A stretch of 64,000 nucleotides of DNA from Scleroderma bovista (Eukaryota > Basidiomycota > Agaricomycetes > Boletales > Sclerodermataceae). The stretch is from the NCBI GenBank assembly GCA_037178675.1, contig JAYMGJ010000478.1, positions 35,899 through 99,898 of the forward strand, given 5' to 3'. Made by a program: the position numbers and the translations under genes. The notes beneath the pieces are model-generated. The model had not been told where the DNA came from. It ran no database searches and saw nothing but the letters and a program-made list of their open reading frames with translations. This document shows, in pieces, positions 24,958-36,540 of this stretch (positions are counted from its first letter, which is position 1; each line of letters starts with the position of its first letter).

Positions 24958-27275
24958 ATGTTCAAGAAGCCTTTGGCTAATCTGAAGACATCCGGTAAGT
25001 GTGATAGCCAAGGCAAGGACATCACACCTACTCGATGTCTCAGCACCGCTTCGAAGTTCCGACAGGCGCAAGCTCAAGCAGCGCATCATAGAGACATATG
25101 GTGTATCCCCTGAGATCGGAGATATTTTGGTCCCTGAGGGACTCATGTCGCAGAAGATATCGACATACACGAACGAACGCGGTGTGAGTGTGTTTAGGAC
25201 CTGCGCACTGAGTTGAAGCCACTTCGAATCCTGATCCCCCCGACGTGAAGGTGGCCTATTTTTCCCCTGATGGCGATCCGCTCTGGTTTAGTGGTGGAAA
25301 GGGTGAGGATGATCTCATTCCTACAGGTATGTTATACTCGCGTGCACGATACACGCTACGCTTCTGACTCTGTTTCCCATTTTCGCGATGTGGACAGTCT
25401 ACACGTTATGGAAGAAATACGACCTACTTCCGTACATTTCATCTCCTGCAGCAGTCATACCTGTTCTAATCGGAGGAGCCGATCTCATGATACCAGGAGG
25501 TACGTTTCCTGCCCACGTATGGCCGCACGTCCAGACCTCATCATCGGTGCCCTTTTGTCAAATTGCATTTCTGTAGTCGTGCAAATTTCATCGCAGACAG
25601 TGGTGCCACCACAGTTAGTTGCTATCACACAGTACACTAGCACCTCGCCTACTGCCCGTGGACCGCCACTTGCAGTTGGACGGTTGGCAGTTGATCTCAA
25701 CGTGGTGAGGGCAGGGAAAGGGAAAGCCGTACATGTCCTTCACACCTGGAAGGATCACCTGTTTGATTTGGGGTGTAAAGGGGATCCACCCGGTATAGTT
25801 GAAATCGAGGTGGTCAGTGAAGCAACGGAGGGCGAGGAACTCAAGACAGCAGTGGAACCTGCAGGTGTGCAGGGTTCACTGGATGCGGGCGTTGATGAAG
25901 TCGATGGTAAAGATATTGATACATCTGATCTAGAAGCCAAGGTGGGATCACCACCGTCTGCAGCCCCGAAAACCCACATACAACCTGAAGTTCAGCTCTC
26001 TAAAGAAGGTGATTTTTATTTCCATCTCTGCTGTCCGCTGACTCAGACGGCAAGCTGATTAGAAGTGTCTGACATGTTACGCGCCGCTGTCTTGCAGGCT
26101 ATACAGAGTACTGCCAAGTCATTATCACCTTCGTCATTCCCGATTCCTGCGGGCACATTCTATTCATCATACATCCTACCCTTCCGTCCTGCATTTGTCC
26201 GGCAGGCCCAGTTCGAGACAGCCTCAGGTAATGAAGGGATCTCACCTACATATCCAGCAGTCGATATCAAGCATTCTTCTTACAAGTCATTGGCGGCTTT
26301 CCTTAAAGACCTCGATAAGCGGGGTATCCTGACTGTGAAGGACATGAAACCAGAACCCTTGGTGCTGAAGGTCTCTGCATCCCACTCTGATGTCACGTCC
26401 CACAAATCGTACACCTCTCTCCGTGATGTACAACTCAAAGAAGAGAAGCGGGAGAAGAGGGCGGAAGAAGAAAGATCAAGGGTAAAGGAAATGGAGGTAA
26501 GGGAGCTGTGGAAACCACACGCAGCCAGTGTAAGGTTCTTCTCTGAAGGAGGTTTTGAGTAAGTAGTAACAATGGCTGAACCGACTGACTGCTAACTACG
26601 GCAAAGCACTTCAGCTCTGTACACTCATGCGGAACTGAAGGCGATGGTTATCCAGCACATCACTGCTCTCCAACTTGTCAATGCGCATGATCAGTCATAC
26701 GTAAACGTAAGTCAGGATGACCTACTGCTTGAAACTGTGGCGAGGGAAAATGAAAGCCGCGAAAATCTTGAATTTTTGAAACGCGAGGAAGTCGTACAGA
26801 GGTTGTCAGAAAAGATGCAGAGCTGGTATGAGATTTGTGCAGAGGGGAAAAAACCCGTACTGAAGTGCGTCGCTTTCTGTTGTGTCTGTGAACTTGACGC
26901 TTCTTACGGTGTGCTTTCTCAGAAAGGGACAACTGAAACCCATCTGCGTGGGGCTTAAGGCGAGTAAGGGAAGGAGGGCGGGCACGTTCATATATGGCTT
27001 TGAACCCTTCTTTATCGAGAGTGAGACGATGGCGGAGGAGCTAAGGCGTATCTGTGCAGGTTCCACGTCTGGTATGTTCCGTCTATCACCTTCTGTTGGA
27101 ATTGGTGGGTTTAAGACGCGATCGATCCTGTGCAGTGTCACCCATGCCTGGGAAGGGGGCGGGATTAAAGGTAATGGTACAGGGTAGACAGATAAAAGCC
27201 GCCACGGAATTTCTGCTGTCCAAGGGTGTCCCGAAGAAATGGATAGAGGTTACCGAAACTCCGGAGAAGAAATGA
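24958..27275 (+). CDS. TMA64: Tma64/eIF2D (ligatin-like) translation factor
   Basis: This is a ribosome-associated protein that acts in 40S recycling and non-canonical initiation in the cytosol. It starts MFKKPLANLKTS at ATG 24958, and a GTAAGT...CTCAG intron leads to APLRSSDRRKLKQRI (pre-PUA region). The PUA domain follows (LVPEGLMSQKI, VAYFSPDGDPLWFSGG, VYTLWKKYDLLP, IGGADLMIPG). A linker rich in Glu/Val and a SWIB-like middle part come next (VSDMLRAAVLQAI, SSYILPFRP, DIKHSSYKSLAAFLK). The C-terminal SUI1/eIF1 domain holds GTFIYGFEPFFI, MPGKGAGLKVMVQGRQI and LLSKGVPKKWIEV, with the stop at 27275. Domain order and size match eIF2D rather than the shorter DENR/MCT1 pair. Several 45-70 nt introns are inferred. 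Confidence 0.92.
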
Positions 27276-27636
27276 CTGACCCACGCTAGTCTACGCTAAC
27301 AAACTGACTACTATTGTCGCGATCGTTCAACATCAGTATTGAATCATAGCATACGCAATCATTTGTAAAAATTGTCAAAGACTAGGGTGTTTTGGTTCTA
27401 GTGTACATGTAGAGGTTCAGAACGTTCAACGTTCAAAGCTGCACTAGCCTTTCTGTACAAATTCATGTGTATTTCTACTTTGAGATGCCGCATCAGCCAC
27501 AACCGTAGTATCACATGGCCCGGAACCCGGTGGCCAGTCAAACTGAAGTTTGTGTTTCCGGCAACCTGGGTAGAGGTAAGTCCTTCGAAGAGAGCTATTT
27601 TACCGCCGGCACGACTGGAAGAAAAGTTCTTTTACC
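27276..27636. other. Intergenic region between TMA64 and the PXMP4-like gene
   Basis: This is 361 bp with no gene; it presumably holds the promoter of the downstream gene. Confidence 0.5.
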
Positions 27637-28388
27637 ATGTCAACGCTTCATGCATGGCTACTGAATCCCGCATTCCACGAATACTTGGCCATCCTTAAGG
27701 GCGCGCGAAATGGCTTCGTTTATGGGGTGAAAGTGAGATTGCCCCATGCATTGATCATGGCCATACTGTTTGGACGAGGAGAGTAAGTTTTCTATGTGTG
27801 AACACGTTCTACTCCGGTGCTAAGCGAGCTTAGTTGGAAGACACGTTTACGGGCCATCTTCCGAGCAACCAAGGAACATGCATGCAATCTAGCCAAGTTC
27901 GTATCGCTGTACAAGACGTTGCTATTACTCCAGCGCAAGGCCAACGGAGGAAAGGAACGCAGTGCCGATACGTTCATTGCCGGACTGATCGGGGGATATC
28001 TAGTGTTCGGAGAGAGGTCCGCGGTAAACGAGCAGGTGTGTTCCCCGTGTCACTTTCAAGCTGCCTCATACTAACCCAGCATTCGTTTGCTAAGATCGTT
28101 CTCTACGTTGTTTCACGGGTATTGGCATCGTTCCTCCCTCGTGCAAGAACAACTTCATACTCGGGGTCGTCCACACCAACTACTACTGAGGCTGCGGTGA
28201 TCCGGCCTGTCCCACCAGACGCCCGATACTTTTCCGTGTTCGCGGCTCTGTCGTGGGGAGCTGTTATGTGGCTCTTCAAGAACCGGGGCGAGGCCATCCA
28301 GCCTGGCATGTTCAATTCCATGACCTATTTGTACCGGGACTCTGAGGTTTGGGCCGATTTGAGGACGTTGCTGTGGCGCAATAAGTGA
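27637..28388 (+). CDS. Peroxisomal membrane protein 4-like (Tim17/22/23 superfamily)
   Basis: Three exons give about 215 residues, close to human PXMP4 (212). Exon 1 (ATG 27637) reads MSTLHAWLLNPAFHEYL, with GARNGFVYGVKVRLPHALIM and LFGRG. Exon 2 has DWKTRLRAIFRATKEHACNL, LYKTLLLLQRK and the glycine-rich AGLIGGYLVFGE membrane segment. After a GTGTGT...ACCCAG intron, exon 3 has HSFAKIVLYVVSRVLAS, a Ser/Thr/Pro-rich loop and LSWGAVMWLFKNRGEAIQ, ending LLWRNK with the stop at 28386-28388. Four hydrophobic segments fit the Tim17-like fold. Peroxisomal location is inferred from the family. Confidence 0.9.
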
Positions 28389-31020
28389 AGCAGGTACACC
28401 CACGAGACGCGTTTACTATTCGAATAGAGATACGGTACTATATCTCTAGATTACCCTTGGTGATGGCTGCCTGGCCGGAATGCGATTGTATTTATACCAG
28501 GACGTGATCTACGGTAAATGCCGAACTTGACCTTTGGACGTCCTCTACCATGTACGATCACAGCAAGTCCGATTCGCAGGACCGATTCGTCGGCGCGCCC
28601 ACCTCCGCAACCAGAGGCAAGGCAGTATATGTGACTGACATTCGACGTTAGGCATGGCCCAAGGAGCTTGTTTGCTTGTGTCTTTGGTGAGAATGGAATT
28701 TTTTTACTTGTTCCATGGGTTACGGAAACACAGCTGGCCCTGCGCGCGCAGCCTGCTGAATGAGGATCGTTTCATGAGACGACTTCAAAATCCTCTGCAG
28801 ACTATTTGTCAATATGAAATCCATGCAGTATATCATGCTGTAATGCCACCAGGTATGACTTGGGCTGTGTTGCCGTAGAAGGCAGTATGCTCGCTTTCCT
28901 AGTAGCCAACACTGCGTAGATACAAAGGCAACCGCGTGGATGAGCACGTGAGTTAGGCGGTTCTGGTCCCTTGACTTGTTATACTGCGCATCATCGGTCG
29001 TGTACCCCGCATCCATGCCTTGGAATTTGTATTCACAGCTCATTTTCTTTCTCAAAGGAACATCCAAGAATCCACCACAGGGGAAAATCTAAATATTTAC
29101 AGCAGATGGAAAGATCCATGCAGTATGTGATGCTGTGATGCTAGGTATGTACAATTGTTCCACTTTTCCGCGCTGCCTCTGAGGGCACAAGAGAGTGAGC
29201 ATACTTGTCTCTATGGCCCCGTCATTGAACCTGTTTTCGTAGCAAATGCATACACTTCGAACAGATACCAAGACAGTCCTGTGAATAAGGGCGTGAGTTA
29301 GCCGGTTCTGGTCCCTCAGCGAGTTGTAGTATTGTGCACCATCGATCGTTCCCGGCGTTCATACCTTGGACTTCGTGTTTACGATTCCTCTTCTTTCCCA
29401 ACAAACATCCAAGGATCCCCCACGTCAGTAAGCTTAGCTATCTTCGCACGTTGACCCGCTGGAGATGCTTAACAGCCGATGGCAAGCCCATTCCACACCC
29501 CTATATGGCGTGTTTTCCTTGGGAAGAACATGCTTAATTTGAATCACCGCGACACCAAATTCCTTTGCACCAAAATTCGTGACATGCTTTACATACTGAC
29601 TAACACGGTTAAAAAGGGTTAGGTGACTTACATCCGTTCAAACACACGTCATCGAGGTTGTCATAGCCTGGGAACGAACATTGCTGAGCAGTGGACGTGT
29701 TAGGTACTAAGGGACAATGAATTGAAAAGGACAATGACAACGCGCCAGATGCACTCAAACGCCTGTATTTGACGGTATGTCGTGCCAATCACTTATAGTC
29801 AGGTCAACATTGTGCGCAGTTCGCTGTCATGCTATCATAGCGTACTAAACGAATATGCTGTGTTTAAACGCAGGTACTAATATGCCTCTACCTTCTTGCA
29901 AGTTAATGGAGCTGAAGTCGTCAGATGACAGCTCCGTCTGTGCGAAAAGTCGCATTCGCTGCCTCTGAGAAGGGGGACCTCGAGTAAGGTTGATGGTCTC
30001 ATGACATGTACAGTTACGCGGGTGCCCCTTTTCCGTTAGCTTTTGCGCCGGAATGAACAAGTACTGTAACTAATGGTATTCTGACATAGACCTGCCTCGA
30101 TTCGAGGATACCAACACGTGACTGTGATGTCGACAGCCGTCGACAATGGACAATGACAGGAAGACGGTAACGGACAGCGACAGATAGGCACATCTGTGTG
30201 CCAACTATGTACCACGCACGATTCATATAGGGTCCACATACGACATCATCGATTAGCGGAGCGGGTCCACCAAACAAGATCAACCCATTTTCCGAGCGCA
30301 CGTCACTCCTTGTTTAATGATTTGGGATAATCGACAGGGCCGAAGATCGTGATCGCCACCTCCGCAGTGCATAATTCCAGCGATCTGTTTGAATGCGGTT
30401 TTGACAAGGTATAGTGGTAACCGACTCGACAATGCGACAATGATTGATAATGCCAATCCCTGGAAATTATTACTTGTCTATAGCTCCTTTGACTTCCTGG
30501 GTGTTCTTTGGTACGTCTTCCGTTCGATTGGACGAAGATAGAGATACACGCCGGGGGGATGGCAATGCGGATCAAGATTACATTTCCAATCCTGCTGTGC
30601 AGCTCTCAAGCCAGGTAAGCACTTACCGTCCCGCGGAACGTTAACCCGCCCTCCTATGTCCACTACTTTACGTCCGGAGATCATTGGCCCCCAGACGGCC
30701 CGATGGGTGCATAAATTTATAAATCTGTGCAATTCCTGTTACAAGGAATGGTGCAATAGAAATGCCTCCCACAGGAATACCGCACTACAGCGGTCTATCG
30801 ACCATGTATGTGGTCTTTAATTCTGCTCAATCGCCGCCAATTAATCTTTACAGCACTAGCGCAAGTTCGTCACTGGCCAATGCCTTGGATAGTGGCCTTA
30901 ACGAAGCTGGCCCGTTGGTGCGTTTTCATACCTTTTCCGACACCAGAAGTGCTGATCGAACATGGTCTTCCTTGAATAATAGACATACACCGACTGTCCC
31001 TCGAAATTGTGCCTGTGGCC
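28389..31020. other. 2.6 kb without a confident gene, contains diverged duplicated segment
   Basis: There is no open frame with a domain motif. The only structure noticed is the diverged direct duplication at about 28800-29425 (listed separately). The rest may be old repeat sequence. Confidence 0.45.
28800..29425 (+). repeat. Diverged direct duplication (~300-bp units)
   Basis: Blocks around 28935-29085 recur around 29280-29425: GTGAGTTAG then CGGTTCTGGTCCCT, a GCAxCATCGxTCGT block, ATxCCTTGGAxTT and ACATCCAAGxATCCxCCA. Another shared block is GCAGTATxTxATGCTGT at about 28828 and 29120. The copies differ by many substitutions, so the duplication is old. No coding potential is preserved. Confidence 0.65.
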
Positions 31021-31458
31021 CATCAGCAAATTAACACAATACTATTTTCGTACTATTTATGTACTATTTATGCACTATTTTGTACTATTTGCACAAAATA
31101 GTCAAAAAGGACAGAATAGTCATTTTAGTAGGTTCGTTTCCTATCCGTGACTATTCTTCGTACTATTTCTCGACTATTTATGCTATTTTTCCGACTATTT
31201 TCACTATCTGACTTGTTGTGATCCATAATTTTCTTAGTACTTATTTTTACTATTCCAGACTTTTTGTTCAGCTCACAGGTAGTATTAGCAAATAAAATCC
31301 AATGCATTCGAGATAAAGTCCAGCACCAAACAATTAAATGATTGTACTAGTAGCCCTACAACGATCCAAAACGAAGGAGTGACTCAATTAAGATACCACG
31401 AAAAAGGACACAATTAGCCAAAGGATCGTAATTGCTAACGAGCGACTCGGGAAAGAGG

Positions 31459-31486
31459 GGGGGAGGGGGGGGGGGGGGGGGGGGGG
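31459..31486 (+). repeat. Long G mononucleotide tract
   Basis: A run of about 27 consecutive G bases with a few G-rich bases before it lies just past the last recognised exon of the accessory gene. On the minus strand it would read as a proline run if translated. It can form a G-quadruplex and its length is likely to be unreliable in sequencing. Confidence 0.8.
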
Positions 31487-31544
31487 AGAATGCATGCAAA
31501 TATACCGGAGACATGATGACATCGAGTACAAATAGGGATCCTAT

Positions 31545-32649
31545 CAACTACTCGTCAGTAGTGTGCATAAATAATAATAAGACTTACAGAGAGCGGCAAT
31601 TAGATTATCGATATTGTCTTCGTATTGGAGGCTCCCTTCCTCCGACACGGCATCCATACTATACAGAATGAGGGCAGTTGCTCCCGCAACAATGTCATGG
31701 AGTGCCGCATCATCACGCTTATCAATTGCTATAGCGTATAGCCTGGTGCGAGGGCCACAATTCTGCTCGGAGAATGTTGAAACAGCCGATGATTCCTTCC
31801 TGGTTAGCTTGTTCACTTTGAGCGGGATCTTGACAGTTGCCTTTCCAAAGGACGTGTGCTTAACGTCAATTTGCAGCTCGCCAGTTTTGAACAGGGAAAG
31901 AGTACGATGCAGCTAAAGAAAATAAGTTAACCGTCCGTCCAGGGCTAAAATGCAATACATACCGCCGCGCAGGTAAGGGCTAGCGCACCTTTGACACCAA
32001 ATTTTTTCAGATCCCCGATCTTCAGCTGTGGGACATCAGGAGAATCAGCACAAGGGCGCAGATGTGCGTGGCCAAGGAGGTATAATATGAAATATGACTG
32101 GAAAATGTTCTCCGGTTTGCGAGGATTTTGGTCCGAATATAAAAACGTGAAGTCTTCCAACAGCTTGGAACAGAGCTCCTGAGCCTGGGCAAGAGATGGC
32201 ACACCAATTTCTGGATTTGAGACAAGGAAGTGAGCGATAAGAGCGATTGCAGTGGATCCGAAGTTGCTGCGCCACTGGCAGAGTTGCTGACAAGCCTGTC
32301 CAAGAAAGCATGAGTCGAGCAGCAAGGTAAATAATACTAACCATACAATATTAAAGATTGCCATCCCAGGGCGAATGTCGTTCAGGTCCCCGAAATCCGG
32401 GGCAATAGTCAGGATAATGATTCGGAGCGACCGCACGAGTTCATCATCTGAGATTGTCCAAGGGTCAGCTAGGCTTCCGGCCCACACAAGGAGAGCGGGC
32501 ATAATATCTTTCGCCCACGTCTTGTCCGCTGTCAGTGCAGCGGGCAGATCTTGGTTTCGGTAACGAGGACGCTTGCTGGCCTTGCCCTTGGTCCCCGTTG
32601 AAGACACTTGACCCGCTGTGGTGTTCATCTGATCCGATTCTTGGTCCGC
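31545..32649 (-). pseudogene. Transposon accessory gene, 3' part (unknown function)
   Basis: This is the downstream half of the gene that starts at 36540. The first exon here reads DQESDQMNTTAGQVSSTG, then RPRYRNQDLPAALTADKTW and LLVWAGSLADPWTISDDEL. An intron near 32340-32290 leads to ACQQLCQWRSNFGSTAIALI and KPENIFQSYFILYLLGHAHL. A further intron (GTATGT...TTTAG, about 31965-31915) leads to LHRTLSLFKTGELQIDVKH and ATALILYSMDAVSEEG. The final exon boundary after DNIDNLIAAL (GTAAGT donor near 31590) is not resolved. I recognise no domain. It is separated from its 5' part by the LTR at 32650-34993, and the reading frame continues across the insertion if one copy of the 4-bp duplication and the LTR are removed. 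Confidence 0.65.
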
Positions 32650-34993
32650 TGTGCGCCTAAGTGAGGGAAGAGGTCAGAACAACCAACAACCAACACCAAA
32701 TGACAGCAATATGCGAGTGGTGGTCTTCCTTTGCGTATCTGGTATATGATCTCCTCAGGGGAAGGTGCAGCACGCCTTCAGGCAAGGTGCAGGAGGGAAG
32801 GGAAGGGCTTCTGATGGGGAATAGATGTGACTGGGGATGGTATTGACTCCTCTTCAGCCTACCACAGTGGTTAGGAAGAGTCCTGGGATTGAGCAGTGGT
32901 GATGGATTGGCAATAGGGGGGGTAACAGCAGTGATGGGACAACAGGGAAGCAAGGGGACAGTTCCTGCTTCAAGAATGCGATGGAGAATGATGGGATAGA
33001 GTGGACAGAGATGCTAGACTGCGCTTCAGCCTAGAGAACTGATCAGATACAAGATATATCTGACAAACAACAATAGTGGAGCTTTAGGCCAGCACTGAGT
33101 GACCTACAAGTCCAAAGACAGAGAGGGAGCTTATAGACAGAGAGTGAGAGTGAATGTGGTCGCTTTATTGAGGGGGAAGCAGACCCTTCCTTGCAGCCTT
33201 TGGCTGCTGGTTTATATACAGGAGGGGCTGTGGCCCTGTAAGCACAAATGACTAAGTGCTTGGTAAGAGATTGGTAAGAAATTGGTAAGCGATCAGTAAG
33301 CAGTGTAATCAGGCTGAGTCATCGATGGGGAAAGCCTAAACAAGCTGCTGAGCCAAGGGAATGAGCAGAAACATAGGTAAAAAGGGGTGCATAACCAAGA
33401 ATATGGAAAAATCATTGCATGGGGCCCAAAAGAGAGGGGGGAAAGCAGGGGATGAGTAGATCGAAGCTAAATGAGCATATGCGATGACATAATGCATATG
33501 AATCATAGGGGCATGAGTCATGAATTGATAAGCAGCATGATAAGCATGATTTGAAGGATGATTGGTAAGTGATTGGTAAGAGGAGTAATGGGGATTAGTA
33601 ATGCCAAGAGGGGATGAATAATGCGCAGCAGAGTGAGTCAGAGTGAGCCAGAGTGACTCTGTGTGACTCAGACAGAAGGGAAGCACAACCTGTGATTCAT
33701 TGAACTTTAGATCTGGAGATGAGCTTCTGAAGCAGTGCCACTGATGGGAGTGGCTGGGGGATAATAAGAGAATTGATCCGACCAAAAGAGCAGTGTCAGG
33801 GGGCCTGGAATGACAAGTAGAGTCACAGCTGGTCACAGAGTGTCACAAATCCCTTGGGTTGAGCTTCTGTAGGACAAAAATGCGAAAATTGGTGCTCCCG
33901 AAGTGCAGTCTTCCCTTGAGCAGTAAGGGGAAGGTTCTGTACTCTATAAGGGCTCCTAAGAAGTGTTCTAGAGCACTGTTTCATTCGTGTTTGTTGCGGG
34001 ATAGCAGCAAAGTGAAACGTGAGTAGCGGATTCGACGTGTCCAGGGAAGCGAGATGAATGATGGAGGGAGATGGATGTGACAGGACTCTGGGATGAAAGG
34101 ACCATATGCAGAGGACTCAGGAGACACAGAGACGACCAGGTATGAATTTTCAAGTCCAACGATAGACTTGAGACGACCAAAGTATGTGCGCGACGCAGGA
34201 CTGACGAGGAGAACGCGCTGACCAAGAACAAGAGGGATTGAGGGAGCAGGCTGGGAAGATATGTACCAGGCAGTACACAGGAGCTCAGGGAGAGGCTGTC
34301 CCAAGAGCAGAATGTAGTTGAGGTCTGCTGCAATAGTGGAGAAACGTTCCAGAGAAAATGCAGACTCCATAGTGACTGATGAAGCGGGTGTCTGGATTGC
34401 GGGTGGAATATCTCCGTGGGAAATAAATGGATTTACGTCGGAACTTGACAGGCAGATAGACCATGGTCTAGGCTCCATGATGGTATAGTCACGTGCCTGA
34501 TAGCTTCAAAAACGGCGGAGCTATCCAAAATATCGGAATGCCGGCACTGGGCGCCTAAATTTGACATTTGGGCGCTAAAAATGATTCTTCTCTTTTCTCC
34601 TTCATTTCTCAATCATTTCTTCTGCTTCTTTGGTTGTTCTGGTATGGGAGTTGGACTGCAATAGGTTGCATTCCTTTCTCATACTGAAGTGGTCATTATT
34701 CATTGGATTCTTCTGCTTCTTGGCGGTTCTCGTGCGATAGATGACTGTCAGCGTTGGCATTCACCTCTTGCATCAGGATAGTCATTCTTGTGCAATAGAT
34801 GGCTACAACGAGGATTGTATTCATTCTTCGCATAAGGATAGTCTTGACTTTGCGTGATATGGATAGCGAGGGCTGTCTGTATCCCTCAAGTCGGGACAAT
34901 CTTTCAACAGATCTTGGGTGTGCGTTCTTCACATTAGTTTCATTGGCTAACTTTCTCCATGTCCACAGTACCAAACATGTTTGGTGCGTGACA
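32650..34993 (-). mobile_element. 2.3-kb solo LTR inserted in the accessory gene
   Basis: On the minus strand it begins TGTCACGCACCAAACATG and ends GGCGCACA (TG...CA). It is flanked by the 4-bp direct repeat CCGC on the plus strand (32646-32649 and 34994-34997). The two ends are not related to each other, so it is one LTR rather than an element with short LTRs. A second, diverged copy in the opposite orientation fills 62214-64000. A promoter-like TATATAAACC and an AATAAA-like stretch lie near 33220-33170 on the minus strand, followed by a transcribed-leader-like region. It carries an ORF at 34478-33981. No gag or pol is present. Confidence 0.72.
33981..34478 (-). CDS. ORF of unknown function within the long LTR (copy 1)
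   Basis: An open frame of 165 codons starts MEPRPWSICLSS. Its middle part (MESAFSLERFSTIAADL, LLLGQPLPE, PLVLGQRVLLVSPASR, YFGRLKSIV, LVVSVSPESSAYGPF) is matched by the ORF at 62746-63246 in the other LTR copy with mostly conservative changes. I recognise no domain. The C-terminal parts differ between copies because of a frame difference after YGPF. It may be a captured gene or an LTR-encoded protein. Confidence 0.5.
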   Translation of the reverse strand: MEPRPWSICLSSSDVNPFISHGDIPPAIQTPASSVTMESAFSLERFSTIAADLNYILLLGQPLPELLCTAWYISSQPAPSIPLVLGQRVLLVSPASRTYFGRLKSIVGLENSYLVVSVSPESSAYGPFIPESCHIHLPPSFISLPWTRRIRYSRFTLLLSRNKHE

Positions 34994-36540
34994 CCGCGTT
35001 CCTGTCGACCTTTGCTTCATTTGGTTTGTCTACTGCATTATTGGTCTGTGATTCCGAAAGAATTAATGTACAGTTCAAATAGATAAAAAAATGTACCATC
35101 ATGACACGCGATTCCTTAGCAGGCCACGTACGAAAGTGCAAATTGTGATCCTCATCATCAATATATTCATCGTCGAAGTCCCCAACCTCAGACGAGGTGA
35201 CATAGCCGGTGTCGTCGTGATCCGAATGCTTGCGCTTTGAGCCGGCCCGCACCTCCTCGTAGATAGGCTGATTAAATTCATCATCGCTCTCTACGTTGTT
35301 AGGCGTGCTCGCGACCACCTAGAAGCAATACAGAATGCAACAGTAAATTTGCATCAAGAGATATACCTTGAAATTTTCGTGACCTACAACCTTGACAGGG
35401 AAAGCTGGTTGGTCTTCTAATTCCTCCCCATCCACGTAGTGGGTTAACGCAGGCATCTTTCTCTGATTGAAGGTGTTGAAGATGACTGATCCTACCTGAT
35501 AACGTACCACGTACCTGGTATGCTAGGCTTGTATTGGAGTCGACAGCGGTAGTAACTCCACTTGTCAAGGAAGGGACGGAGGTCGGGGGAGGACGTGTTC
35601 CATTGGATCGTGGCCTCGGCCCAGTTGGGACATCCTTGGCCCGACGATGAACATGGCCGTCCAAGAGATCATCCACTGGGGTACTGAGAGCATTCCAAGT
35701 GAGGTTCAGCCAGAACAAAGTTGACTCAGTTAGTAGCAACATCTGGTATCAAACAGTTGACAATAAGAACGCACGTTTGCTGGGAAGTCACTTCATTGGG
35801 TACACGTGTCGACGCCACACTTGCCAGCAGATTAAGGTCGATGACTGCGCCTTGCCTTCTCAAGGCGCGGCTAGCTGGTCTCCCACTTTGTGACTTGTTG
35901 CTTGTATAGTCCGCAACAGCAGGACCAGTTGCTTGGTGAGCGTCGACTTCCATATCAGCAACTTCTGATATATTATCAGTGTCTGTGGTCGAACGACATA
36001 ATCGAATTGTCCTCACCTTCAACACAAGGTTGGACAGGCATATTTGTAGGTCTTCCTCTACTGACGGGCACCTGTCTTGGTCTGACTGACTTCGCTTTAA
36101 CAGTGCCTTGGGTTGCCTGTCTGGCCTCCATCGCAACAGGAGAACCAGTTCCCTGATAAGTATCTACTGTCGTATTATCAGTGTCTGCGGCGGTCGAATG
36201 ACCTAACTGTTCAATTATTCGCACCTTCAACACGAGGTTGGACGGGTATATTTGTAGGTCTTCCTCTACTGGCAGGTGCCTGTCTCGGTCTGACTGGCTT
36301 CGCTTTAGCAGTGTCTTGGGTAACCTGCCTGTCTTCCATGGCGGTCTCCATCTCGCTGACTCGGGCGTGAGCCTGCTGGGTAGCAGCTGCCTGAGCATCG
36401 ATGGCTTCCTGCGCGCGCAAGTCATCGGCCTTCTTCTGGGCTGAGGTACATCGTTTAATCTGCGTTTCGAGAATGATCCTCCCTGGATGCAGGTTGGCTT
36501 TCTCTCGTCGCGGACGATGAATATTAGAAGAAGCCGACAT
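34994..36540 (-). pseudogene. Transposon accessory gene, 5' part (unknown function)
   Basis: It starts MSASSNIHRPRREKANLHP at ATG 36540 with an Ala/Gln-rich, coiled-coil-like stretch (KADDLRAQEAIDAQAAATQQ). Exon 1 ends at 36225 within PTNIPVQPRVEG, exon 2 is 36166-36017 and exon 3 starts at 35964. Exon 2 plus its flanking intron is a tandem copy of the end of exon 1 (RPRQAPASRGRPTN versus RPRQVPVSRGRPTN). Later exons carry VDDLLDGHVHRR, HYVDGEELEDQPAFPVKVVG and an acidic block (GYVTSSEVGDFDDEYIDD) that may be nuclear (KRKHSDHDD). The last exon before the LTR is TNNAVDKPNEAKVDRNA. It diverges from the transposase gene, sharing a ~195-bp gap. No known domain is recognised. The gene is interrupted, hence pseudogene in this copy. 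Confidence 0.62.

Noticed and set aside
31356..31547. Minus-strand frame with a proline run
   Set aside because: The prolines come from the G tract; no conserved sequence surrounds them, so translation is not supported.
33336..33836. Minus-strand 166-codon frame in the long LTR
   Set aside because: It is Ser/His/Pro-rich, falls in a region with TTACCAAT-type short repeats, and is not matched by an open frame in the second LTR copy.
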